Origin: Albugo candida
Taxonomy: Eukaryota; Oomycota; Peronosporomycetes; Albuginales; Albuginaceae
DNA: 64,000 nucleotides
NCBI GenBank assembly: GCA_905220665.1
Contig: CAJNAR010000006.1
Span: 310,001 to 374,000, forward strand
Reading direction: 5' to 3'
Within the stretch, counting starts at the first letter, position 1; every line of letters starts with the position of its first letter. Position numbers and translations under genes: made by a program. The notes under the pieces were generated by a model, which had not been told where the DNA came from, made no database searches, and was given only the letters and a program-made list of their open reading frames with translations. Shown in pieces: positions 41,610 through 54,109 of this stretch.

Positions 41610-44600
41610 TTAATAAATGTATCGACGATTTAAGGCGCTTTGTACCTCGTTCCCTCTCACTTGAGCCGGTCGATTCGGCATCGCGCAATATAATCCGCCA
41701 AACTGAGAAACACTTGCAGGCGGACATTGGATGCAAGCTAACTCGGTATTACTGATGAACATGTAGTGGTTCATCGGGCAGCATCGCCATTTCCGAATTT
41801 GAGGTGCTTGCAGTCTTCGAGTTTGCTGCACGCGAAGATTCGGGCTTTCTGATGGACGGACTGCGTATCGGTCCACTTGAAAGTCGATGTAGAGTAACAT
41901 TGGACTTGTCATCTGACCGTACGCGATCTTAGGCGCGGAATCTTCGACTTTGTCGAACAAAGCTTCCACGGACCATTGCGTAAATAGCGACGGATACAGG
42001 CCACTTTCTCCACCATTGTCACCGATATCGCCCATTTTTCGAAAGCAATAATTCGGCCAATTGGCTTCACAGTTTTGGTACTCTACAGACTCGCATGCTG
42101 CATCCTGTCGCCTCGAGGTGAGAGGTACTTGAGTATACTTGGTCACAAACGTCCGCGGTGCTATTTTAAACTGTTTTCCTTGCATGGCGGGTCCCAAGAT
42201 GGATGGTCCAATAGAGCGGATTATCACTGTTACATCTTCAGGTACACTGTGGTAGGAGGCAGTTCGTACGGGAAGCTTGACACGAAGCTTTTTCACATAC
42301 GTGACTGCTGTTGTCAGATCACTTTCTTGCTGTATCCAGCCATGGAGCATGAGCCACGTGGCATTGTTCGCAGGCAATTGGAATGTCACGTTTCGATTAT
42401 TCATAAGTGCAGCCAGATCGATATAAGCCAAATCGCCTGTAAACGCTGGCTGTGTCGGAATCGTAGCTGTTCTAGTCAATGTGGCTACACTTGTCGGCAA
42501 TGGTGTTGAAGCCATAAGCCGCGAAATCGACGTATCACTGATCGGTCCACCCGAGTAAATGTACGCCTGACATATCTTACTTGGAATACCACCGCTTGCA
42601 TAGGTTTCATGATCACATTTCTGGAGTAGAGAGGACAGAATATACACCTGGTTCAGAATACAGCCTGCGGTTGCTGCAGCAATGAGATAGTTTTGTTTTC
42701 TTGTCCATTGAGAGAACCAGATCTGCTTAATGACGGGATGAACGGCCCAGATGCTTTTAACGTCCTTGATCGAGACTGCATCAAGTCGATTACTCTCGAT
42801 ACTTGCATCCAATGTCTTTAGTGTATGTTCATTTACCGTTTCGGTTGCAAAATCTCGCAAAAGCTGCATCGTTTCGTCTGAAAGTGTGAGGATATCACCA
42901 AGACTTGAGAAAATGAGCTCAATGTCACCGGAAATTGTCACACATTCCATTTTCGTGACTGTTTGCACCGTCATGCAAAGCCGTTCCGCAAGTGAGCTGA
43001 ATCGACCACGAAGTGAGTCGACTTCGGCTGATGTAAGCAGAGGCGTGTAATCTTGAACAGCGTTCAGGAAGGTCTCAGCATTAAGCTGTATTCCTGTCGA
43101 ATTTGCACTAAAATTTCCATTTGTCAAATTTCCAGCACATTCCTGTATCCGACTTAGAATGGGGAACGCTTGGTTCATCTTTGTGAGTGTCTTGTTCATG
43201 TCCGACAACATTACTTCCATGTGCGTTCGAAGTTCCCTCGTGTCGTGAATATCATTTGACAGATGGAGGGCTTCTGACACTGTTGCAATTGTCACTCCAA
43301 CCGCTCCGATGTCGACAGAAATTTTCGGTACTAACGAACCAGCAAGATCAAATAGTTGAAACATCCCATAAAGAGCATTTACAAATGCATCGGCGTAGAC
43401 ATGAGCAAGAGCTCCTTCCAACAGAATCCGAAGTTTGCTTAAAAACAATTGTCGTCTACCCTGAACAAGATCCGTTTGATTTTGAATCAATTGAAGTCTT
43501 TGATGCAATTTTATGTCGAGCCCTTTGACTCGAAAAGAGGATCCTTTCTGCAGGTACGAAGAAAGAATCTCAGAAGAGCTGGCAACCTCATTGCCGCTCT
43601 CCACAACGCCACTAATGGCCGACGTTTCGATTTCCGAAGATAGTTCCGTAGTCAAATTGTAAGCCATAGAGGTAAAATCTTTCTTGGCTTTTTGTAAAGC
43701 TTTCCCAATCGCCAGGTAGTTGATGTCTTGCTGGACAAGTTTGAGGTACTCGGTCAAATCAATCGATGATTTGGTCACAATATCGGTGATAACTTTTGGA
43801 TTGTTGACTTCGCGTGAGAATTGTGAGATGACTTGTATCTGGCGAAATATTTGTGGAAGAACACAGAAATCAGTTTTGATCGGCTTCAGTATGCAGCAGG
43901 CATCAAAAGCTCTCACGAGATCGCGTAAAACCTGAAACTGAGAAAGATTGTACATGCCTTGAAGGTCCACACCTTGTTCTGCATTCAGATATTCATCAAG
44001 TTGAGCAAAGATTGGCTTAGTCAATCGATCTCCGACAGTAGAATTGACGCTGAGAAAGTTTGCGTCCAAAGCTTTCATGAGGCCCAATTCAACCAACACG
44101 GCGCTGGAGTTGTAAGAAGTTAAAGTGCTTGAAAGGAGTGCTGAGAACCAATACTTGTTTATGGTTTCTGGTACGCTCGACTTCAGCTCTCCATCTCGAC
44201 TTTGGCGGCGATTGTAGATTATCTCCACTTGATCAACCTTCTGTGAGAGAGTCAATGAAGTACTTTTCCATACTAAGACACAAGAGCTGTAATAGTAAAC
44301 GGCCATTACGTTTGGAACTATGTCGATAACGCTGACAAAGACACTTGTATTTTCTTCAAAGTCACGCATTTTCGCTGCGCTAAACACTGCTGTACCTAAA
44401 TGGTGCGCACCATGATGTTGATCCGTATAGTAAACAGAAGTGAAAAAAGCTGCTAGTTGTTTCCATAAAAGGGGTGTTTGGACTGTAAAGTATTGAGATG
44501 TAGCCAGCTTGTATACATCGAATTGCCGAGCAAAGCCATTCCCGAGAGATGGGAAGGTGGTTTCGTACTCTTTCCCCAAATTATCCACAATCAGCACCAA

Positions 44601-45544
44601 AGTCTTCCGGAAAATTTCGAGGAGGTCTATGATCGTAGCTTCATGAAGGACAAAACTGCCGAATTGACATCGTGTCATCACCGCAAGCGCTAAATCGTAT
44701 GCCATCCAGGTCTCAGACGATTCACTTGTCGGGCTCAGCAAGACCTTTTTTCGACTTGATAAGATTAAATCGTCAATTTTTCTTGTAATTTGCAGCTGTG
44801 TGGCTTCAGAACCTTCGACCATATTTCTTGGAGATCGGAGTATTGTTCCAAATGTCACCGATGTCGAAAGTGTGATTTGAGGTATAATCAGACTCGAGTC
44901 GGATGAGTGCAAGGATGTAAGCGTCACATAATGTCGTCCAGTCCTCAATAACATCAAACTGTGGTTCATGTGTTTAAACATCCGAAAATGGGTCGCCTGA
45001 TTCACATCTTTTGAAAGCTCTATTGATCGATTTCCCATATTTACATACCAGACCGCATCCTGATTTACTGTTAGTAAACGAATGTCTCCCGTAGAGGTCA
45101 CAAAAGAATGACGAAAGAGACACGAGGAAGAAAACACAGAGGCCAAATTGAGATCTCCAGTTACAAATTCGTTTAGACTAGCCCCCAGCTTTCCTTGGGC
45201 CGTCGTCACCACGTTCGTATCCCCTTTGATGGTGGTGAGGTATGCCATAGAGCTCTCATTCACCATCGCCGCGAAGGCGACATACGTGCACGAACCAGCA
45301 ATTGTATCGATATCATCTTGTTCACCAATGTCGTCATAGCAGAAATTTTTCGGAATGTTATTTGCCGCGGTGACAGGAACCCAGTCCGCCTACATGTGAA
45401 TAATGAGTAGGAATAGAATAGTGTATACGGAGACAGTACCAGAACGTCGAGTGATTGAGGTGTGTCTGCATCACATGAGACCTTGAGGAGCGCGTGGCAA
45501 ATACAAAGCATCAAAGTCCATTGACTCGGGGGTACGGGAGCCAT
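41610..45544 (-). CDS. Large secreted protein of unknown family, about 1295 residues
   Basis: Two exons, 45440-45544 and 41610-45389, are joined across a 50-nt intron with the frame kept. The first exon is a leader (QWTLMLCICHALLKVSCDAD). The body is Ser/Thr/Leu-rich with many Asn glycosylation sequons. It has long predicted helices in the middle (for example around FRQIQVISQFSREV) and a Cys-rich end reading CCPMNHYMFISN then CIQCPPASVSQFGG, which resembles short EGF/GCC2-like repeats. There is no clear membrane helix. It is probably extracellular or vacuolar. The 3' end may be extended by another exon. I do not recognise the family. Confidence 0.72.
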
Positions 45545-46869
45545 TCCTAGCGCTTGTGTTCAAAAGCTATATAGCGATCAAGTGACGCATGGCTGAATGA
45601 TACAAATGGACAACAAAACACCTCTATGAACCGATGCTTTCGCATATCTAATATTCAGACGTCCAGAGCAAAGCCCTGATTCACACTTCCAAAGTTGATA
45701 AATTGTCATGCTGGGTTTGTACTACTTTATGACATCGATTTGACGAGATTGTATCGTAGTTTGTACTACCAAATGCTCTCTTGAACGTGGACTTACTGTC
45801 AATCGCGTGATATAAATGTAAGTGGGGCTAAGTCTAGACTTGAATCAAGTTCAATGTGCGAGAAAGCGAATACTCAACAGAGCGTATCAAAGCAGTATTT
45901 TGAGATTTAGACAATTACGTCTAAGCGACACTTAGAGATTAAGTACTTCTACTCCAAACGCGTTGAGCCCTTGACGGGTGCTGATCACGATCAAATCGTG
46001 CTAGAGTGTAGAACTTTTAGCGCTTGCTTTACAATACTCGGCTCCTCCAACTTGAGTCTATAGTGCGTGTAAGGTGAAACACCAAGACTGATCGCTTTGG
46101 TAGCTGGTAACAGGTCCACTGCATATCGGGGTAAAAGAAGCGCGTGTCAGAAGCAGAATTTTATTCAGAGATTGACAATGGCAATTTGCACAACACAAAG
46201 TCGGTAACGTTAGACTGGAAACAATCGTAAGAAGCAGACAATACTTCACCCCTCCGATAGAAAGTATATCGCTGAACTCCACTCGACTGAATTCCGCTGA
46301 ATCTATACCAGCTGGAACCGACTGCTGCTACTTCTAAGTGAACCGGCTGTAAGGTTTCACCCACTTCACAATTCCTGCTTAATTCTTTCATGAGTCTGTC
46401 TGACTTGTGAACGTGCCAAAAGAATACTATTTAAGCCATTCACGATGGTGGAATATCGTCGGCATTGGTGACCAAGTGCATTAACTTTATTGTTATAAAA
46501 TGGTGCTTACCATTCTGGCTGAGCATCTATCTGCATCTTGCATTTTCTCGCTGTGTGCTGAAAGCTTTTCCTACGACAAAGCTCGTTATAATGGACGAGT
46601 CATGAACATCCAGATTGACTCCACATGTCGAAAGCTACCACTGATCCTCAACGCTAAGGCTAGCTGCATCCAACCAGACTTTATTTCGCACAAACTGACA
46701 TAATGTGACCTTATTAGTCAGGCTTCGATGGATATCACTTCCCAGATATCATCACTTCAGCACTGGAGGAACGTGTAACACAAATGCTGGTTTGATCACA
46801 TTGACTTTGTGAAGATCTATACTTACCTCTGACCAAGAAAGCAACCACTTCTAGCTTTTCAACAAATGT
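45545..46869. other. Intergenic, no supported gene
   Basis: Only short ORFs are present, for example 46058-46391 (-) and 46500-46703 (+). They have no recognisable features. It marks the transition from the gene-dense middle into the duplicated right flank. Confidence 0.4.
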
Positions 46870-46945
46870 GCAGCGACACAGTCCAATACAATCTCTGTCA
46901 TGAAGCCGAATTCTGGTGGCATAATCCTTGGCAAATCTCAACCTA
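46870..46945 (-). pseudogene. Pepsin-like C-terminal relic
   Basis: The minus strand reads LRFAKDYATRIRLHDRDCIG then L, matching the terminal block FAKRYATKIWLKEKKFGF of the family. No other block of the family is readable nearby. Confidence 0.55.
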
Positions 46946-47719
46946 ATACATATTTTCTATTGGCATAAGTAAGCCAATGTTTCGTGTGAAAACTATCGTG
47001 CTTTGCAATTTTGCGTCCAATTCAAAGCAAAACAAGGCTAATGGGTTCGACTCTATAGTCGAGAGCTGTGCTGACGTAAACCATTCAACTTGATTGCTTT
47101 GCAACGAGTCCAATATAAGATGGTATAACTAACCCTGTAAACACTGTCAATACAAGATTGTGATAATCTGTGCGTTTCTTTGCTTCTATCGTCATTGACT
47201 GAGATGATCTAGCAGGAAAGATGAAAAGATGTTGAGTAATTCAATACGCATATAAAGGCTCTACTAACCCCATTCAAGAAAACGGAAGAGATTTTGTCGC
47301 GAAAGGATTGCGCTTAGCTGCGAGTGCAATAGGTGCACTCAAACGCATTTCTGCTTTCATAGTTCTTTAAGTGGACCACCTAAACAGCCCAAACAGTATA
47401 TCACGTAAATGAGGATCGATATATACTAGAATGCGCTACGAGATAGCCTACTGCATATGGGTTTGGCCTGAGACATATATAATATATCGAAACAGCACAA
47501 GCCGATTGCCGCAAAGGGAGTGGTAGTCAGGTAAAAATGAAATCGCATAGGGCCATGTGGGGAAAGCTCAAAATATGCTCGAGCCGCAAAAAAAGATTAC
47601 TCTCTGCACTGTACCGTCGCTGTTGTGCCCTCAGTATGCTCGGTTTGATTCTTTGTCATGTGCAATCACTGTGATCCTAACGCTGGAAGATTGATGATTT
47701 ACAAGAGCTCCTTTCTAAA

Positions 47720-48545
47720 ATGCTGTGCTAATTGTTACACTCCACTTGACATTTTCCACCATTCTTCCCACCCACGCGAATGATATTTTATACAGGTACT
47801 TCTTGAACTTTCTCGTAAACCCATCCATAAAAGCGATACTTTCATTTGTATGGAGTTTTGATATCCACTTGCTCACAGGTATCATCCATACGACTTGGAA
47901 CAATTGCATCTGCATACAAAGTCAAACGTTCCATTTTGCCGTTCGACAAGCCGTACCCTTTACCAACGAGTGCATGAACCGGTCCTTGCTCATCCGCACT
48001 GAGACATATTCTAATGTCGACATCGGAAGCCTCGCTCATAAGGGATATGATGGTTGATGAACAAACATAGCAGCAGTATGTACCAAAAGGGTTGTACGGC
48101 GTCCTCGCAGCGATAACATGATGAGTTGGAACATCACGTAACACTCCATTTTCTTTATGCATTGGCTCGGTGGTAGTCGAGTCCAAATTAAATATGACCA
48201 CCATCCGCTCCATAGTAAATTAGCGAAAAGTGAATGACCAACTGACCCTATTTCGGTGCGTCGAACGCTTCTTCCATCCTCACAGCTACTTTATCAAACT
48301 GAAACAGAGAGAAATGTTGACATCGTACTACATGATCGCATCTCAACATAATCAGTTGATAAATCTCGACATCGCCTAAGAATGAATACCGGACAACATA
48401 TGCATCCAAAGAAATATGTTTTGCTCCCTTTAATCTTGCGACGGAGTAGCTCAGAGACCCTGTGCCGTAAAGGCTGATTGCAGTACGGAAAGGGCTGAAA
48501 GCAAGTGCCATTGTTCTGCGACTGCAACAGATGTACATCGCATCT
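47720..48545 (-). pseudogene. Purple acid phosphatase relic with internal deletion
   Basis: Starting near 48545, MYICCSRRTMALAFSPF matches the PAP leader. LSYSVARLKG-like sequence, VVRCQHFSLFQF and VAVRMEEAFDAPK follow, matching VVRYHHFSLFQF and VVVKMKESFNTPK. It jumps from the NSDSNATEPM-like block straight to EQGPVHALVGKGYG (PAP: EQGPVHVVVGTAGA). The whole catalytic core is therefore deleted. Confidence 0.8.
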
Positions 48546-48639
48546 CTTTCATGTACATAAGGATGATGCAACATCAGATCCATTCAATGACGTATGCCAC
48601 GGTGAATAAAAGGCTCTCGCGAAAACCTCTGCGACAGCG

Positions 48640-48960
48640 ACGGATTTTTGAGGGTAGGTACTTCCACATCAATTCTGACATACCAGGAGCACACTGCAAC
48701 AACTGAGATGGTTGGCCTAACAGGATCATATAGTCAGCGGTTTGAGCCACTGAGAATGCAAATATGTTGATACACTTCAAGCAAGCAATAACTTGACAAA
48801 GTTGATGATGACTCTAGCATTGATCCTTCTAAATCACACAAACAATTGTATCAATAGTTGATAAGCTTATTGCTGCTCAAACCAGCGCCACCTTTCGTAA
48901 AGAAGGTAATATTGCGAGTCAAGGGAATGAAAAGGGTTGTTCCGGATGGTGAAAAAGTGT
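48640..48960 (-). pseudogene. Fragment of the TRP-like membrane-protein gene
   Basis: Nucleotide similarity to about 2640-2860 (same strand sense) covers the Ser/Gly-rich stalk and the NCLNISG-like block. It is short, interrupted and lies between PAP and pepsin-like sequences, as in the other units. Confidence 0.65.
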
Positions 48961-49148
48961 GCTGCCTGCTCGATCATATGTGAAAGTAGCCGGGATATCC
49001 AATGGAAAGACATGGTACGGATACGAATACTGCAAGAGCAGGCACCAGAATTGCAGAAAAGTCGAGTAAAAGATTCATCTCACCAGATTGTATCAATTGA
49101 TTTTTATTTTCCTTCGATCCAATTGGATTTGATCAGTCAAATCGGTAT

Positions 49149-50141
49149 TTAATAGTTGGTATCAACGATGAATGTGTACGGTTCGAATTCGAATCCCAGA
49201 GCTGTTGTGCCAATAGAGTAGATTCTGGTAGCATAACGTTTCGAGAATGTAGCACCTATGGTATACATCTTCTCGTCTCCATTTTCCCAAGCTTGGAGTG
49301 CCAAGAAGCACATTGAATCAGAGCCTATGGTGCGAAGAATATACTCATCTTTTGTGAGTTTGTAAACTTTTCTACCGGGAAGGTGAAACTTCAAATAAGG
49401 TAGCTCGATGCCGTTGATTTCATGACATGCAAATGACGTTGTGTCGGAAATGCCACATTGCACCCTCAGCGACTGGGCTATTCGGTTAAAAGATCTAGGA
49501 GATACCGTGCTGATTACTGAGCCATAATTAAGTGTCAGCGCATACTTTTCCAATCCCAATCTGACATCTCTCCAACGTTCAAGTGTTGTTTCAGAATAGA
49601 ATTTTAGCTCGATCCTTGCATTCAGTTTACCAAGAGTTGCGACCCTAGACGAGTTACAATCGTAAATTCTCTCAGAACGATAAGCATGACGCAGCTTTTT
49701 ATAGTCTCTAAACTTCATCACATTCTTAAAGAACAATTTTGGGTCACTAGTACCAACCCATTCAAAACTGAGTTGATGTGGAAGGTCAGCACGGTAGACA
49801 CAAAATGGCTTCAATTTCGGTACTTTTGAGTAGTCCAGAGATGCAAGAGACAAGGATGTATTGACGTCATGTTGTGGCGGCGGAAGTTTCCATATAGTGT
49901 CAGTTGCCGTATATTCTGGCTCAAATGCAATCACATCCGAATCATACGTTCCGGGGCCGGTCGCCTCAATGACAAGTTCCATTTCTCCGTCTTTAGCGTT
50001 GTCATTCACAACAAAACATACACCATGTTCTGGAATGCCTCTACAGGCAGCCACCGTCAGTTTTATATACAGATGCGCGCACGAAGACTCAAATAGTTCG
50101 AAAATGAGGAGAAGGAAGTATCTCAATAAAGCACCTTTCAT
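49149..50141 (-). CDS. Pepsin-like secreted protein, catalytic motifs lost
   Basis: The intact protein is 330 residues from the ATG at 50141. A leader (MKGALLRYFLLLIFELFESS) precedes the family motif CAHLYIKLTV, which corresponds to the first strand of a pepsin N-lobe. Where active pepsins have F-x-V-D-T-G it reads CFVVNDNAKDGEMELVI. The lobe is about 110 residues rather than 170. Then come SFEWVGTSDPKLFF, the psi-loop LNYGSVISTVSP, IELPYLKFHL, YKLTKDEYILR, and the end YTIGATFSKRYATRIY then LGFEF, equivalent to I-L-G-D-x-F-L-R-x-Y-Y-x-x-F-D and G-x-A. Predicted extracellular and inactive as a protease. It shares most of its sequence with the 57.8-kb member. Confidence 0.88.
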   Translation of the reverse strand: MKGALLRYFLLLIFELFESSCAHLYIKLTVAACRGIPEHGVCFVVNDNAKDGEMELVIEATGPGTYDSDVIAFEPEYTATDTIWKLPPPQHDVNTSLSLASLDYSKVPKLKPFCVYRADLPHQLSFEWVGTSDPKLFFKNVMKFRDYKKLRHAYRSERIYDCNSSRVATLGKLNARIELKFYSETTLERWRDVRLGLEKYALTLNYGSVISTVSPRSFNRIAQSLRVQCGISDTTSFACHEINGIELPYLKFHLPGRKVYKLTKDEYILRTIGSDSMCFLALQAWENGDEKMYTIGATFSKRYATRIYSIGTTALGFEFEPYTFIVDTNY

Positions 50142-51390
50142 CGAAATATATGATTTGAAAGCGTTCAGAATTCGGAGTACGTGCTATAATTGCCAATGCG
50201 GTGATGCTTTCTTTTCATTAATTTTAAGCTGAAAAAAGGGCCCTTGAGAGATTCGATGTTGACCTTGCAAAATATGGAAACTTGTCTAATCACTGGCTAG
50301 CCAACGCACTAAGACGTATCTAAGGCCATTAATAATAAGAAATTGTCTGCAATGTTCGATTGCGGTCCGGTTACTATGTCATCGTCGGATCTCCTTCTTA
50401 TAATCAAGCAGTATGTGCTCAAGTTGTACTAATTATATCTTCCAGATTCATCTGGGAGGAATCAACCATTCATAAAGCATATTTGAATCAGCAACAATGT
50501 CGAACTTTCGTTTTTAGCGAATGTTACGACAGATTTTTCTCGAATGTAGCCAAAAATTTGTAAGCGTTACCGCTCTATACGTCAATTGGCGGATGGGCTT
50601 CGTAGAACGTTTTTCTCTTTTGTATGATACGAGCAAGTTTGTCAGCGCCCTGCATTGGTTATTCGATAGGAAAATGAGCAAAGTTTGGACCATGCGTAAT
50701 CATGCGTTGAACAATTCGAAATTGGTCTGATTGGGCACACCATCAACCACCTGGTATGGATATGCCAGAATTATCGGCCGAAGTTTGATTACACTATCGA
50801 TATTGTAATGATTTTGATGTCATAATGAGCCTTGATTTCTAAGTCAAAAATATTTTTTATCGCTTTTGGCATTTTAGGGAAAGGATACTGCTGACTAGAA
50901 TTTGGAGTTTGCTATAATTGAATTTCATGCTTTCTTTACACTATCGCAGTATTTACTGCCAGTCATTTTTTCCTATCTAGTTGGACATTTTCGCGCGTAG
51001 CTATAGGCGATGATTAGGCGATGGTCAGGAAAATACACATATTGAATCCTATTGATTTGCAACGTTGCTTGTGTCATCCAGCACCGAAAATTCCCTCTCT
51101 CAGCATCTAATGCCCTCGACTTGTGGATCGATTATAGCTAAGCGTAGGCCTTCCACTCGACATGGATAGTATGCACAAACAGCCTTTTAATCGGATCGAA
51201 TTCTTCAATTTTAAAAGTATACCAACTCTTCCAACGTTGATCTGGCTCCAATTCACGAACCGGCTTGTGATATGCTGGTTAGACGCAGTAGAACATTCCA
51301 AATACTATTTGCAAACCGTACGATGCCATGCGATGTGCAGGTCCGAATAGTTGCATTTAACTGATTCGTTATTCGAAATATAGCAGTGGA
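50142..51390. other. Duplicated intergenic stretch, no gene
   Basis: No gene is supported. It matches about 58800-59980: for example AAAATGAGCAAA-TTTGGACC near 50675 and 59335, followed by ACATCAACCACCT-like sequence. It is part of the segmental duplication. Confidence 0.55.
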
Positions 51391-52860
51391 GCATGCGCAG
51401 CCGCACACTTCAGAGGACTACAGTAAGTGATAACGTGCTCTTGATGATGCCTTCACAAGACCGACCCAAATTTACTAGGCAAATTTTGTTGGTGCGGCAA
51501 AAAAATTTGAAAGAATTTTGCGACGTTTCCATCATCCCACAAACATTGATACTCTTACGCCAAAGTACGTGCTTATTACCGTTTCACTTTACTTTGCCCG
51601 AGGCCACTACGCTCCTTTATCTCCATTATATCTTCTTTCTGTAGCGAAAGAAATGCCACTAACAGCTCCAGTTGATCAGTTGTATAGGTCCGAATTCAAC
51701 AGCTCTGCCATCTCAAGTCGGGTATGAGCTTTCTTGATTGATGTATTCTGAGTTGAATTCATTCGTTCTTCCTGCTAAATGCGCTTTGTCATGAAGTCCT
51801 AAGCAGCCAGTTACCGGCGTACACCAACGCTTGAAAGCCGATCGTTGACAGCCACGAAGTTCTAAGACAATTGGGCAACACATGTGTCTACATCTAGTCG
51901 TATAGGCTGAATGTAAAATATAAGTATCATAGCCATTTCGTAAGATTCAAAGACCCCCACCCCAATCGTGGTGTGCCTCTGGCCCTGATTTCTCATATGC
52001 TCTGTGCGCGATCTCCTTCGGCACATCCCAAATGAGCAATAATTCGCATAGAAAAATCGCTATAGTTTCGATGATCAAGAATTTTAATCAAACACGATAC
52101 ATTCTTAGTTTTTCGCCATGGTGCCTCCAAATGTGGCGCAGTGGATGATGTTCTTCCAGTCGTAAGATGCACCTTACTGAATGTTGGACGAGATCCCACC
52201 ACACACACTCAACCAGAAGATTAATCCTCCGCAGGGGGAGCGTAGCAATTTTTTTTAGTATCTCTGTGGCAAACACCACAAATCAAGACGCGAGTATTCT
52301 GTATTTAATGCTACCTTGATTGCTTCAATAATTCCATTCGTGGAACATATGATTTACTAGATGAAAATATGGAATGACATTTGCACTATTCGTACCTCAA
52401 TGTATTAAGTTTCATATCGCTCATTACACAAACATCTTGATAGCTGTATTCAGATTGCCACAGCCAAAATGAGTTTGATTGTGATTTCCGTAGCCGTCCG
52501 TAAATTATGATTGTGATAAATTGAAAAACTTATGTACTCAAGTGAGGAAGTTCTTGCAATCCTTGAAGCGGGAACTCAAAAGCTGTAAAACGTCTACCTC
52601 TATCTTCGTTCCAACATCCCCAGTCTAGATAGATCCCGACAAATCAATCCTATCATACCATTGCCACTCAGCGATTTCCGGCCAAACTTCTACCATTCAA
52701 GACAGCCATGAAGTCTATTCTAGCATTACCGCCTCATCTTAGCAATCTTGATCCTTCGAACTCGTCGGTAGCAAAAATCAACAACTATACGATGCCAACG
52801 GTACGGATCTGAGCACTTTCATTGTGACTGAAGCTCTTCCAGCGTCGTTACAAATTCGTT
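51391..52860 (-). pseudogene. Decayed copy of the LRR/coiled-coil gene
   Basis: Nucleotide blocks match the gene at 60.2-62.4 kb in order and orientation: CTCCAGTTGATCAGTTGTATAG near 51670, TTACACAAACATCTTGAT near 52425, AAAATGAGTTTGATTGTG near 52470, and the ACGGATCTGAGCA block near 52805. No frame survives for more than about 70 codons. Confidence 0.6.
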
Positions 52861-54109
52861 CCCGATATTTGTTGTGGGATGAACACCTCAAGCAGTATTG
52901 TGTCCGCTATGAGCTCCTTGTTGCAACAAACACTTTTTCTTCCGCATCCAGCTGAGAGAACAAATATATTACTCTTATGAGACGAGTCTCGAATCAGTCT
53001 CCTTTCATCTGTTTAGGCACGAATTGCTATCATGAACATTGCTGAAATGCCTTTTAGAGACGCTGAATCGATCGCATCTGACGCCCTTCTTCCATAGCGA
53101 TTACATGCTAGGCTCGACATACTTTATACACACAACTTGCAGATCATTCCGGTAGAGGTAACATTGAATGAATGCTTGAGCCCAGCGCAAATCGACAGAT
53201 AATGTGAAAATTGAATTCTTGCGAATGACAGGCGATCATGTCGAAGGCATCCTTTTGCATTATTCTACCGTGACTGATAGCCTGGTACCAAAGAGCTCTC
53301 TAAATCTATCAGGAAGATAAGATAAGGCTGAGAATAGCTGTGAGTCTATAGAGTACATCCGCGCATCCGCCATCCCGCCTTGACCATTGCTGTCTGCAGA
53401 AGCAACTTGTACACATCCAACGGAGAACGCATTGAGATGACACGTGGAAAGAAGAATCCAAGCTTGTATACACTACTATTCTTACCATTACCGCATAATC
53501 AGAATATAATGTACTATTGGTGGTGTCTTTAGACTACCAACTCATCCACAGACAGAAAAGTGGACTGCACTTCTATGTACAACAGTAACAACAAAGACTT
53601 ACAAGCTGCTGAAGTAGCTCACATCGATTCGCTACGTACGTATTCCATTATCGCATACATCACATCTACCAAGCGCGGATTGCAATGATTTAGTCAACAA
53701 CAGAAATAACAGCTCAAAGTGAAAAGTGGATTAACATGATCGTGTTCAAGTTTTTCAAATCCAACTTACTTTCGTCTTCAGATAGGCATGACCAGTTGAT
53801 TGCAGCGAAAATATTGTACGCATGCGTGTGATCTGATCATCTTATCGTCTAGCGACCGTGGAGATATCTGTTAGATAGCGTACCGAAGGGTGAAAATCTT
53901 TCTTAGTATGTGCTCAGTATGCTCCTAGCATGGCTATGCTCATTCTCATGGATATTTCACTAATATCGAAAAACTTTGGATGTGAAGAAATGCATTGATA
54001 ACATACCTCAAAGAAGTTTAGTGCATACTAAGAAATAGATCGTGATGACAAAATCCAAATATCGATTGACTATATTTTATTTGAACTGCGTGTCTCGGCC
54101 TACTTACAA
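52861..54109. other. No supported gene
   Basis: This is degenerate sequence without an ORF above 60 codons. It may hold the far end of the LRR relic. Confidence 0.4.

Larger units (their letters stand above)
47700..52860. repeat. Segmental duplication, copy 1 (mate about 56190-61690)
   Basis: In the same order and on the same strand as the mate, this segment holds a PAP relic, a membrane-protein fragment, an intact pepsin-like gene and LRR-gene sequence. Non-coding stretches also match: TTGATCAG/TTGATCAA with AGCTCCA near 51670 and 60325, and ACGATGC-AACG-TACGGATCTGAGCA near 52790 and 61675. Divergence is much higher than between the arms of the inverted repeat. Confidence 0.75.
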